From Aristolochia californica (lineage: Eukaryota > Streptophyta > Magnoliopsida > Piperales > Aristolochiaceae): DNA of 64,000 nt. Below the pieces are notes generated by a model. That model was given only the letters and a program-made list of their open reading frames with translations. It searched no databases and was not told where the DNA came from. Below, piece after piece: positions 1-12,430 of this stretch. Each line of letters starts with the position of its first letter. Position 1 is the stretch's first letter. The stretch is taken from assembly GCA_029961685.1 (NCBI GenBank), contig JARWKL010000010.1, positions 11,305,931 through 11,369,930 of the forward strand. Direction: 5' to 3'. Both the position numbers and the translations under genes were made by a program.

Positions 1-1369
1 CAGAACATGTATAACAAAACCTTCGAGTTCATCTTTAGTGCCTGAAATAATTTAGAAATTTTTTTTTTTGCATACATGATCTGTAAAATTTTCATTTTGT
101 CATGCATTATATCTTTTTTGTTTATGAGAAAAAAGGGAGAGTGAAAACTCTAGTTTGGATCTGAAAAGAAATTTGAATATCCAAAATGGAAATGCAAAAA
201 TGCTAAGAGAGATAGTTCAAAAAAGTATCTGTGATTTTTTAGGATTGGTAATAAGTGGGTTGTTTGGCCCTGGTAAATATCCAACCACTTGAGAATTTGA
301 TTTTTTCCCCTCCATGGAAATTTTTGGATCATTAGGTCCATTTGCGTCCTCAACTTGTTTCTGGCCTGCATATCCACCACACTTAAACCGTGTTCGGATC
401 AGTTACATGTCCCTTTCCTATAAAATTCTACCAAGCTTATTATTAGGGGCTGTACTAGTGGAATTTTTTGAACATGGACAACAAAACCTTGTAGTTCGTT
501 TTTACTGCCTGAAATAATTTTTTAATTTTTTTTTTGCATACATGAACTCTAAAATTTTAATTTTGTTATGCCTTATATCTTTTTAGTTTACGAGAAAAAT
601 GGGAGAGTGAAAACTTAAGTTTGGATTTGAAAACAAATTTGAACATCCCAAATGGAAATGCACAAATGCTGAGAGAGATAGTTCCAAGAAGTATCTGTGC
701 TTTTTTAAGGATAGGCAAAGAGTGGGTTGTTTGGCCCTTGTAAATATCCAACCACTTAGGAATTTGATTTTTTCTACTCCTCGAAAATTTTGGATTATTA
801 GGTCCAATTGTGTCCTCAACATGATTCTGGCACGCATATCCACTACACTTAAAGCATGTTAGGATCAGTTACAAGTCCCTTTCTATAAAATTTCACCAAG
901 CTTATTATTAGGGGTACTAGTGGAATTTCCAAAACTTGGATAACTAAACCTTGGAGTTCATTTTTAGTGCCTGAAATAATTGTGAATTTTTTTTTTTTGC
1001 AAACTTTAGTTGTAAAATTTTCATTTTGTAATCCATTATATCTTTTTCGTTTACGAGAAAAATGGGAGAGTGAAAACTCAAGTTTGGATCTGAAAACAAA
1101 TTTGAATATCCAAAAAGGAAATGCATAAATGCTATGAGTGATAGTTTCAAAAAGAATTTGTGATTTTTAAGGATAGGCAAAAAGTGGGTTGTTTGGCCCT
1201 GGTTAATATCCAACCACTTGGGAATTTGATTTTTTCTACTCCTTGAAATTTTTGGAACATTAGGACACTTGCATCCTCAACATGTTTCTGGCATGCATAT
1301 CCACCACACTTGAAGCATGTTAGGATCAGTTACAAGTCCCTTTCCTTTAAAATTCCACCAAGCTTATTA
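1..1369. repeat. Rearranged partial HOR ahead of the 10-mer HOR (monomers 1-3)
   Basis: Three monomers, with anchors near 40, 507 and 969. Monomer 1 carries the variants aaaagaaatttgaatatcc and ggattggtaataagtggg, which mark the second monomer of the 10-mer HOR (near 2,010 and 6,625). Monomer 2 carries ggatttgaaaac and gcttttttaagga, which mark the fourth HOR monomer (near 2,940 and 7,560). The third HOR monomer is therefore missing between them. Monomer 3 (near 969) has private variants, such as gcaaactttagttgtaaaa, and no clear partner. No gene is visible. Confidence 0.8.
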
Positions 1370-4300
1370 TTAGAGGCTATACTAGTGGAACATCCAGAAC
1401 GTGGATACCAAAACCTTGGAGTTCATTTTTAGTGCCTGAAATAATTTTGAAATTTTTTTTTGCACACATGAACTCTAAAAATTTCTTTTTTTTTTGCCTT
1501 ATATCTTTTTTTTTACGAGAAAAAAGGGATAGTGAAAACTCAAGTTAGGATCTGAAAATAAATTTGAACATCCAAAACGGAAATGCACAATTACTGAGAG
1601 AGATAGTTCCAAAAAGTATCTGTGACTTTTAAGGATAGGCAAAAAGTGGGTTGTTTGGCCCTGGTAAATAAATATCCAACAACTTGAGAATTTGATTTTT
1701 TCAACTCCTTGAAATTTTTGGATCATTAGGTCCACTTGCGTCCTCAATGTGTTTCTGGCATGCATATCCACCACACTTAAAGCATGTTAGGATCAGTTAC
1801 AAGTCCCTTTCCTGTAAAATTCCACCAAGCTTATTATTAAGGGCTGTACTAGTGGAATTTCTAGAACATGGATCACAAAACCTTGGAGTTCAATTTTAGT
1901 GCCTGAAATAATTTAGAAATTTTTTTTTTGCATACATGAACTCTAAAATTTTCATTTTGTTATGCCTTATATCTTTTTTGTTTACGAGAAAAATGGGAGA
2001 GTGAAAACTCTAGTTTGGATCTGAAAAGAAATTTGAATATCCAAAATGGAAATGTACAAATGCTGAGAGAGGTAGCTCAAAAAAGTATCTGTGATTTTTT
2101 AGGATTCGCAATAAGTGGGTTGTTTGGCCCTGGTAAATATCCAACCACTTGAGAATTTGATTTTTTCCACTCCTTGGAAATTTTTGGATCATTAGGTCCA
2201 CTTGCGTCCTCAACTTGTTTCTGGCATGCATATCCACCACACTTAAACCGTGTTAGGATCAGTTACGAGTCTCTTTCCTATAAAATTCTACCAAGCTTAT
2301 TATTAGGGGCTGTACTAGTGGAATTTCTTGAACATGGACAAAAAAACCATGGAGTTCAGTTTTACTGCCTGAAATAATTTTTTAATTTTTTTTTTGCATA
2401 CATGAATTCCAAAATTTTAATTTTGCTATGCCTTATATCTTTTTAGTTTACGAGAAAAATGGGAGAGTGAAAACTCAAGTTAGGATCTGAAAATAAATTT
2501 AAACATCCAAAATGGAAATGCACAAATGCTGAGAGAGATAGTTCCAAAAAGTATCTGTGATTTTTTAGGATTGGCAATAAGTGGGTTGTTTGACCCTGGT
2601 AAATATCCAACCACTTGAGAATTTGATTTTTTCCACTCCTTGGAAATTTTTGGATCATTAGGTCCACTTGCGTCCTCAACTTGTTTCTGGCATGCATATC
2701 CACCACACTTAAACCGTGTTAGGATCAGTTACAAGTCTCTTTCCTATAAAATTCCACCAAGCTTATTATTAGGGGCTGTACTAGTGGAATTTCTTGAACA
2801 TGGACAACAAAACCTTGGAGTTCGTTTTTACTGCCTGAAATATTTTTTAAATTTTTTTTTGCATACATGAACTCTAAAATTTTAATTTTGTTAGGCCTTT
2901 TATCTTTTTAGTTTACGAGAAAAATGGGAGAGTGAAAACTCAAGTTTGGATTTGAAAACAAATTTGAACATCCAAAATGGAAATGCACAAAAGCTGAGAG
3001 AGATAGTTCCAAAAAGTATCTGTGCTTTTTTAAGGAATGGCAAAAAGTGGGTTGTTTGGCCCTGGTAAATATCCAACCGCTTGAGAATTTGATGTTTTCT
3101 ACTCTTTGAAATTTTCTGATCATTAGGTCCACTTGCATCCTGAACATGTTTCTGGCATGCATATCCACCACACTTAAAGCATGTTAGGATCAGTTACAAG
3201 TCCCTTTCCTTTAAAATTCCACCAAGCTTATTATTAGGGGCTGTACTAGTGGAACTTCCAGAACGTGGATAAAAAAACCTTGGAGTTCATTTTTAGTGCC
3301 TGAAATAATTTTGAAATTTTTTTTTTGCTGACATGAACTCTAAAATTTTCATTTTGATATGCCTTATATCTTTTTTTTTTACGAGAAAAAAGGGAGAATG
3401 AAAACTCAAGTTCCAATCTGAAAACAAATTTGAACATCCAAAATGGAAATGCACAAATGCTGAGAGAGATTGTTCCAAAAAGTATCTGTGATTTTTAAGG
3501 AAAGACAAAAAGTGGGTTTTTTGGCCCTGGTAAATATCCAACCACTTGAGAATTTGATGTTTTCTACTCCTTTGAAATATTTGGATCATTAGGTCCACTT
3601 GCGTCCTCAACATGTATCTGGCATGCATATCCACCACACTTAAAGCATGTTAGGATCAGTTAGAAGTCCCTTTCCTATAAAATTCCACCAAGCTTATTAT
3701 TAGGGGCTGTACTAGAGGAATTTCCAGAACATGGATAACAAAACCTTGGAGTTCATTTTTAGTGCCTGAAATAATTTTGAAAATATTTTTTGCACACATG
3801 TTCTCTAAAATTTACATTTCGTTATGCCTTATATCTTTTTTGTTTACGAGAAAAATGGGAGAGTGAAAACTCAAGTTTGGATCAGAAAAAAAATTTGAAC
3901 ATCCACAATGGAAATGCACAAATGCTGAGAGAGATAGTTCCACAAAGTATCTGTCATTTTTTAAGGATAGGCAAAAAGTGGGTTGTTTGGCCCTAGTAAA
4001 TATCCTACCACTTGGGAATTTGATTTTTTCTACTCCTTGAAATTTTTGGATCTTTAGGTCCACTTGCATCCTCAACATGTTTCTAGCTTGCATATCCACC
4101 ACATTTAAAGCATGTTAGGATTAGGTACATGTCCCTTTCCTATAAAATTCCACCAAGCCTATTATTAGGGGTTGTTCTTGAGGAATTTCCAGAACATGGA
4201 GAACAAAACCTTGGAGTTCATTTTTAGAACCTGAAATAATTTAGAAATTTTTTTTTGCACACATGAACTCTAAAATATTAATTTTTTATGCCTTATATCT

Positions 4301-5985
4301 TATTTGTTTACGAGAAAAAAGGGAGAGTGAAAACTCAAGTTTGGATCTGAAAACAAATTTCAACATCCAAAATGGAAATGCACAAATGCTGACAGAGATA
4401 GTTCCAAAAAGTATCTCTTAGTTTTTAATGATAGGCAAAAAGTGGGTTGTTTGGCCCGGGTAAATATCAACCCACTTGAGAATTTGATTTTTTCTACTCC
4501 TTGAAATTTTTGGATCATTAGGTCCACTTGCATCCTCAACATGTTTCTGGCATGCATGTCCACCACAATTAAAGCTTGTTAGGATCAGTTACAAGTCCCT
4601 TTCCTATAAAATTCCTCCAAGCATTTTATTAGGGGTTGTACTAGTGGAATTTCCAGAACATGGATAACCAAACCTTGGAGTTCATTTTTATGGCCTGAAA
4701 CAATTTTGAAAATTTTCTTTTGCATGCATGAACTCTAAAATTTAAACTTTGCTATGCCTTATATCTTTTTTGTTTACGAGAAAAATGGGAGAGTGAAAAC
4801 TCAAGTTTGGATCTTAAAAGAAATTTGAACATCCAAAATGGAAATGCACAAAAGCTGAGAGATATAGTTCCAAAAAGTATCTGTGATTATTTAAGGATAG
4901 GCAAAGAGTGGGTTGTTTGCCCCTAGTAAATATCCAACCGCTTGGGAATTTGATTTTTTCTACTCCTTGAAATTTTTGGATCATTAGGTCCACTTGCATC
5001 CTCAACATGTTTCTGGCATTCTTATCCACCATACTTAAAGCATGTTAGGATCAGTTACAAGTCCCTTTCCTATAAAATTCCACCAAGCTTATTATTAGGG
5101 GCTGTACTAGTGGAATTTCCAAAACTTAGATAACAAAACCTTGGAGTTCATTTTTAGTGCCTGAAATAATTTTGAAATTTTTTTTTGCACAAATGAACTC
5201 TAAAATTTTGATTTTTTTATGCCTTAAATCTTTTTTTTTTTTATGAGAAAAAAGGGAGAGTGAAAACTCAAGTTTGGATCTGAAAATAAATTTGAACATC
5301 CAAAATGGAAATGCACAAATGCTGAGAGAGATAGTTCCAAAAAGTATCTGTGATTTTTAAGGATAGGCAAAAAGTGGGTTGTTTGGCCATGGTAAATATC
5401 CAACCACTTGAGAATTTGATTTTTTCTACTCCTTGAAATTTTTGGATCCTTAGGTCCTCTTGCGTCCTCAACGTGTTTCTGGCAATCCGTTAAAAGTCCC
5501 TTTCCTTTAAAATTCCACCAAGCTTATTATTAGGGGTCGTACTAGTGGAATTTCCAGAACATTAACAAACCATGGAGTTCATTTTTATTGCCTGAAATAA
5601 TTTTGAAATTTTTTTTTGCGTACATGAACTATAAAATTTTCATTTTGTTATGCCTTATATCTTTTTTGTTTACGAGAAAAATGGGAGTGTAAAAACTCAA
5701 GTTTGGATCTGGAAAGAACTTTGAAAATCCAAAAAGCAAATCCACAAATGCTGAGAGAGATAGTTCCAAAAAGTATCTGTGATTATTTATGGATAGGCAA
5801 AGAGTGGGTTGTTTGGCCCTAGTAAATATCCAACCGCTTGGGAATTTGATTTTTACTACTCGAAATTTTTGGATCATTAGGTCCACTTGCGTCCTCAACA
5901 TGTTTTTGGCATGCATATCCACCACACGTAAAGAATGCTAGGATCAGTTCCAAGTCCCTTTCCTATAAAATTCCACCAAGCTTTA
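1370..5985. repeat. 10-monomer higher-order repeat, copy 1
   Basis: Ten monomers with anchors near 1434, 1901, 2367, 2833, 3298, 3764, 4229, 4693, 5159 and 5590. Each matches the monomer 4,614-4,619 bp downstream better than its neighbours. Diagnostic pairs include cacaattactgag (first monomer), aggattcgcaataag (second), ggatttgaaaac with cttttttaaggaatgg (fourth), cacatgttctctaaaattt (sixth) and a deletion of about 31 bp near 5,485 (ninth). The deletion makes the unit slightly shorter than ten full monomers. Boundaries are approximate, within about 50 bp. Confidence 0.92.
5482..5505. other. About 31 bp deletion inside a monomer (HOR copy 1)
   Basis: After ttctggca the sequence reads atccgttaaaagtccc. 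The usual stretch running from tgcatatccaccacac to gttacaagtccc is missing about 31 bp. The same deletion recurs 4,614 bp downstream, so it predates the HOR duplication. Confidence 0.85.
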
Positions 5986-8900
5986 TTATTAGGGGCTATA
6001 CTAGTGGAATTTCCAGAATGTGGATAACAAAACCTTGGAGTTCATTTTTAGTGCCTGAGATAATTTCGAAATTTTTTTTTGCACACATGAACTCTAAAAA
6101 TTTCATTTTTTTATGCCTTATATCTTTTTTTTTACGAGAAAAAAGGGAGAGTGAAAACTCAAGTTAGGATCTGAAAATAAATTTGAACATCCAAAATGGA
6201 AATGCACAATTACTGAGAGAGATAGTTCCAAAAAGTATCTGTGATTTTTAAGGATAGGCAAAAAGTGGGTTGTTTGCCCCTGGTAAATATCCAACCACTT
6301 GAGAATTTGATTTTTTCAACTCCTTGAAATTTTGGGATCATTAAGTCCAATTGCGTCCTCAACATGTTTCTGACATGCATATCCACCACACTTAAATCAT
6401 GTTAGGATCAGTTACAAGTCCCTTTCCTGTAAAATTCCACCAAGCTTATTATTAAGGGCTGTACTAGTGGAATTTCTAGAATATGGATAACAAAACCTTG
6501 GAGTTCATTTTTAGTGCCTGAAATAATTTTGAAAATTTTTTTTTGCATACATGAACTCTAAAATTTTCATTTTGTTATGCCTTATATCTTTTTTGTTTAC
6601 GAGAAAAATGGGAGAGTGAAAACTCTAGTTTGGATCTGAAAAGAAATTTGAATATCCAAAATGGAAATGCACAAATGCTGAGAGAGATAGCTCAAAAAAG
6701 TATCTGTGATTTTTTAGGATTCGCAATAAGTGGGTTGTTTGGCCCTGGTTAATATCCAACCACTTGAGAATTTGATTTTTTCCACTCCTTGGAAATTTTT
6801 GGATCATTAGGTCCACTTGCGTCCTCAACTTGTTTCTGGCATGCATATCCACCACACTTAAACCGTGTTAGGATCAGTTACAAGTCCCTTTCCTATAAAA
6901 TTCCACCAAGCTTATTATTAGGGGCTGTACTAGTTGAATTTCTTGAACATGGACAAAAAAACCATGGAGTTCATTTTTACTGCCTGAAATAATTTTTTAA
7001 TTTTTTTTTTGCATACATGAATTCTAAAATTTTAATTTTGTTATGCCTTATATCTTTTTAGTTTACGAGAAAAAGGGGAGAGTGAAAACTCAAGTTAGGA
7101 TCTGAAAATAAATTTGAACATCCAAAATGGAAATGCACAAATGCTGAGAGAGATAGTTCCCAAAAGTATCTGTGATTTTTTAGGATTGGCAATAAGTGGG
7201 TTGTTTGCCCCTGGTAAATATCCAACCACTTGAGAATTTGATTTTTTCCACTCCTTGGAAATTTTTGGATCAGTAGGTCCACTTGCGTCCTCAACTTGTT
7301 CCTGGCATGCATATCCACCACACTTAAACCGTGTTAGGACCAGTTACAAGTCCCTTTCCTATAAAATTCCACCAAGCTTATTATTAGGGGCTGTACTAGT
7401 GGAATTTCTTGAACATGGACAACAAAACCTTGGAGTTCGTTTTTACTTCCTGAAATATTTTTTTAATTTTTTTTTGCATACATGAACTCTAAAATTTTAA
7501 TTTTGTTAGGCCTTATATCTTTTTAGCTTACGAGAAAAATGGGAGAGTGAAAACTCAAGTTTGGATTTGAAAACAAATTTGAACATCCAAAATAGAAATG
7601 CACAAATGCTGAGAGAGATAGTTCCAAAAAGTATCTGTGCTTTTTTAAGGAATGGCAAAAAGTGGGTTGTTTGGCCCTGGCAAATATCCAACCGCTTGAG
7701 AATTTGATGTTTTCAACTCCTTGAAATTTTCTGATCATTAGGTCCACTTGCATCCTGAACATGTTTCTGGCATGCATATCCACTACACTTAAAGCATGTT
7801 AGGATCAGTTACAAGTCCCTTTCCTTTAAAATTCCACCAAGCTTATTATTAGGGGCTGTACTAGTGAAACTTCCAGAACGTGGATAAAAAAACCTTGGAG
7901 TTCATTTTTAGTGCCTGAAATAATTTTGAAATTTTTTTTTTGCTGACATGAACTCTAAAATTTTCATTTTGATATGCCTTATATCTTTTTTTTTACGAGA
8001 AAAAAGGGAGAATGAAAACTCAAGTTCCAATCTGAAAACAAATTTAAACATCCAAAATGGAAATGCACAAATGCTGAGAGAGATTGTTCCAAAAAGTATC
8101 TGTGATTTTTAAGGAAAGACAAAAAGTGGGTTTTTTGGCCCTGGTAAATATCCAACCACTTGAGAATTTGATTTTTTCTACTCCTTTGAAATATTTGGAT
8201 CATTAGGTCCACTTGCGTCCTCAACATGTATCTGGCATGCATATCCACCACACTTAAAGCATGTTAGGATCAGTTAGAAGTCCCTTTCCTATAAAATTCC
8301 ACCAAGCTTATTATTAGGGGCAGTACTAGAGGAATTTCCAGAACATGGATAACAAAACCTTGGAGTTCATTTTTAGTGCCTGAAATAATTTTGAAATTTT
8401 TTTTTGCACACATGTTCTCTAAAATTTACATTTCGTTATGCCTTATATCTTTTTTGTTTACGAGAAAAATGGGAGAGTGAAAACTCAAGTTTGGATCAGA
8501 AAAAAAATTTGAACATCCACAATGGATATGCACAAATGCTGAGAGAGATAGTTCCACAAAGTATCTGTCATTTTTTAAGGATAGCCAAAAAGTGGGTTGT
8601 TTGGCCCTAGTAAATATCCTACCACTTGGGAATTTGATTTTTTCTACTGCTTGAAATTTTTGGATCTTTAGGTCCACTTGCATCCTCAACATGTTTCTAG
8701 CTTGCATATCCACCACATTTAAAGCATGTTAGGATTAGGTACATGTCCCTTTCCTATAAAATTCCACCAAGCCTATTATTAGGGGTTGTTCTTGAGGAAT
8801 TTCCAAAACATGGATAACAAAACCTTGGAGTTCATTTTTAGAACCTGAAATAATTTAGAAATTTTTTTTTGCACACATGAACTCTAAAATATTAATTTTT

Positions 8901-10600
8901 TTATGCCTTATATCTTTTTTGTTTACGAGAAAAAAGGGAGAGTGAAAAGTCAAGTTTGGATCTGAGAACAAATTTCAACATCCAAAATGGAAATGCACAA
9001 ATGCTGACAGAGATAGTTCCAAAAAGTATCTCTTAGTTTTTAAGGATAGGCAAAAAGTGGGTTGTTTGGCCCGGGTAAATATCAACCCACTTGAGAATTT
9101 GATTATTTCTACTCCTTGAAATTTTTGGATCATTAGGTCCACTTGCATCCTCAACATGCTTCTGGCATGCATGTCCACCACAATTAAAGCTTGTTAGGAT
9201 CAGTTACAAGTCCCTTTCCTATAAAATTCCTCCAAGCATTTTATTAGGGGTTGTACTAGTGGAATTTCCAGAACATGGATAACCAAACCTTGCAGTTCAT
9301 TTTTATGGCCTGAAATAATTTTGAAAATTTTCTTTTGCATGCATGAACTCTAAAATTTAAATTTTGCTATGCCTTATATCTTTTTTGTTTACGAGAAAAA
9401 TGGGAGAGTGAAAACTCAAGTTTGGATCTGAAAAGAAATTTGAACATCCAAAATGGAAATGCACAAATGTTGAGAGAGATAGTTCCAAAAAGTATCTGTG
9501 ATTATTTAAGGATAGGCAAAGAGTGGGTTGTTTGCCCCTAGTAAATATCCAACCGCTTGGGAATTTGATTTTTTCTAATCCTTGAAATTTTTGGATCATT
9601 TGGTCCACTTGCATCCTCAACTTGTTTCTGGCATGCTTATCCACCATACTTAAAGCATGTTAGGATCAGTTACAAGTCCCTTTCCTATAAAATTCCACCA
9701 AGCTTATTATTAGGGGCTGTACTAGTGGAATTTCCAAAACTTAGATAACAAAACCTTGGAGTTTTTTTTTTGTGCCTGAAATAATTTTGAAATTTTTTTT
9801 TGCACAAATGAACTCTAAAATTTTGATTTTTTTATGCCTTAAATCTTTTTTTTTTTACGAGAAACAAGGGAGAGTGAAAACTCAAGTTTGGATCTGAAAA
9901 TAAATTTGAACATCCAAAATGGAAATGCACAAATGCTGAGAGAGATAGTTCCAAAAAGTATCTGTGATTTTTAAGGATAGGCAAAAACTGGGTTGTTTGG
10001 CCAAGGTAAATATCCAACCACTTGAGAATTTGATTTTTTCTACTCCTTGAAATTTTTGGATCCTTAGGTCCTCTTGCGTCCTCAATGTGTTTCTGGCAAT
10101 CCGTTAAAAGTCCCTTTCCTTTAAAATTCCACCAAGCTTATTATTAGGGGTTGTACTAGTGGAATTTCCAGAACATTAACAAACCTTGGACTTCATTTTT
10201 ATTGCCTGAAATAATTTTGAAATTTTTTTTTCCATACATGAACTATAAAATTTTCATTTTGTTATGCCCTCTATCTTTTTTGTTTACGAGAAAAATGGGA
10301 GAGTAAAAACTCAAGTTTGGATCTGGAAAGAACTTTGAAAATCCAAAAAGGAAATCCACAAATGCTGAGAGAGATAGTTCCAAAAAGTATCTGTGATTAT
10401 TTAACGATAGGCAAAGAGTGGGTTATTTGGCCCTAGTAAATATCCAACCGCTTGGGAATTTGATTTTTACTACTTGAAATTTTTGGATCATTAGGTCCAC
10501 TTGCATCCTCAACATGTTTTTGGCATGCATATCCACCACACGTAAAGAATGCTAGGATCAGTTCCAAGTCCCTTTCCTATAAAATTCCACCAAGCTTTAT
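5986..10600. repeat. 10-monomer higher-order repeat, copy 2
   Basis: Second tandem copy of the unit, with anchors near 6053, 6516, 6982, 7449, 7913, 8378, 8845, 9308, 9774 and 10204. In one 245 bp stretch aligned by eye (2,885-3,130 against 7,500-7,745) I counted about seven differences, or roughly 97% identity. The ninth monomer carries the same short deletion near 10,100 as copy 1 near 5,485. Similarity to the unit stops soon after 10,620, so no third full copy follows. Confidence 0.92.
10096..10119. other. About 31 bp deletion inside a monomer (HOR copy 2)
   Basis: Same junction (ggcaatccgttaaaagtc) as near 5,485, with flanking variants also shared, including a second cttgcgtcctc nearby. 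It is a shared derived marker for the two HOR copies. Confidence 0.85.
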
Positions 10601-11040
10601 TATTAGGGGCTATACTAGTGGAATTTCCAGAACGTGGATAACAAAACCTTGGAGTTCATTTTTAGTGCCTGAAATAATTTTGAAATTTTTTTTTGCATAC
10701 ATAAACTCTAAAATTTTCATTTTGTTATGTCTTATATCTTTTTTGTTTACGAGAAAATTGGGAGAGTGAAAACTCAAGTTTGGATCAGAAAACAAATTGT
10801 AACATCCAAAATGGAAATCCACAAATGCTGAGAGAGATAGTTCCAAAAAGTATCTGTGATTTTTAAGGATAGGCAAAAAGTGGGTTGTTTGGCCCTGGTA
10901 AATATCCAACAACTTGAGAATTTGATTTTTTCTACTCGTTGAAATTTTGGGATCATTAGGTCCAATTGCTTCCTCAACATGTTTCTGACATGCATATCCA
11001 CTACACTTAAAGCATGTTAGGATTTGTTACAAGTCCCTTT
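10600..11040. repeat. Monomer of the aaattgtaacatcc subtype
   Basis: Anchor near 10,667. This copy carries aaattgtaacatcc (near 10,796), a variant also seen near 18,143 and 19,541 in the trimer block, and not in the preceding HOR. It marks the switch from the 10-mer HOR to the mixed region. No gene is visible. Confidence 0.75.
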
Positions 11041-12430
11041 CCTATAAAATTCCACCAAGCTTATTATTAGGGGCTGTACTAGTGGAATTTCCAAAACTTG
11101 GATAACAAAACCTTTGAGTTCATTTTTTAGGCCTGAAATAATTTTGAAATTTTTTTTTTGCATACATGAACTATAAAATTTTCATTTTGTTATGCCTTAT
11201 ATCTTTTTTGTTTACAAGAAAACTAGGAGAGTGAAAACTCAAGTTTGGATCTGAAAACAAATTTCAACATCCAAAATATAAATGGAAAACTGCTGAGAGA
11301 GATAGTTCCAAAAAGTATATGTGATTTTTTAAGGATAGGCAAAAAGTGGGATGTTTGGCCCTGGTAAATATCCAACCACTTGAGAATTTTATTTTTTCTA
11401 CTCGTTGAAATTTTTGGATCATTAGGTCCACTTGCATCCTTAATATGTTTCTGGCATGTATATCCTCCACATTTAAAGCATGTTAGGATCAGTTACAAGT
11501 CCCTTTCCTATAAAATTTCACCAAGCTTATTACTAAGGGCAGAACTAGTGGAATTTCCAGAACATGGAAAACAAAACCTTGGAGTTCATTTTTAGTGCCT
11601 GAAATAATTTTGAAATTTTTTTTTGCATACATGAACTATAAAATTTACATTTCGTTATGCCTTATATCTTTTTTGTTTACGAGAAAAATGGGAGAGTGAA
11701 AACTCAAGTTTGGATTTGAAAACAAATTTGAACATCCAAAATGGAAATGCACAAATGCTGAGAGAGAGAGTTCCAAAAAATATCTGTAATTTTTTAAGGA
11801 TAGGTAAAAAGTGGGTTATTTGGCCCTGGTAAATCTCCAACCACTTGAGAATTTTATTTTTTCTACTCCTAGAAACTTTTGGATCATTAGGTCCACTTGC
11901 ATCCTACACATATTTCTGGCATGCATATCCACCACACTTAAAGCATGTTAGGATCAGTTACAAGTCCCTTTCCTATAAAATTCCACCAATGTTATTACTA
12001 GGGGTTGTACTAGTGGAATTTCCAGAACATGGGTAACAAAACTTTTGTGTTCATTTTTAGTGCCTGAAATAATTTTGAAAATTTTTTTTTGCATACATGA
12101 ACTCTAAAATTTTCATTTTCTTTAGCCTTATATCTTTTTCTTTACGAGAAAAATGGGAGTGTGAAAATTCAAGTTTCGATCTGAAAAAAAATTTGAACAT
12201 CCAAAAGGGAAATGCACAAATGCTGAGAGAGATAGTTCCAAAAAGTATCTATGATTTTTAAGGATAGGCATAAAGTGGGTTGTTTGGCCTAGGTAAATAT
12301 CCAACCACTTGAGAATTTGATTTTTTCTATTCCTTGATATTTTTGGATCATTAGGTCCACTTGCATCCTCAACATGTTTCTGGCATACAAATCCACCACA
12401 CTTAAAGCATGTTAGGATCAGTGACAAGTC
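11040..12430. repeat. Three-monomer block, first copy (3.63 kb duplication)
   Basis: Monomers with anchors near 11131, 11597 and 12062. They match those near 14757, 15222 and 15692 at an offset of 3,625-3,630 bp. Shared variants include gagaattttattttttctac, gggcagaactagtgg or gggctgaactcgtgg (near 11,540 and 15,168), tcctacacat (near 11,903 and 15,533) and gtgtgaaaa followed by tcaagtttcgatctg (near 12,160 and 15,790). Confidence 0.8.
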
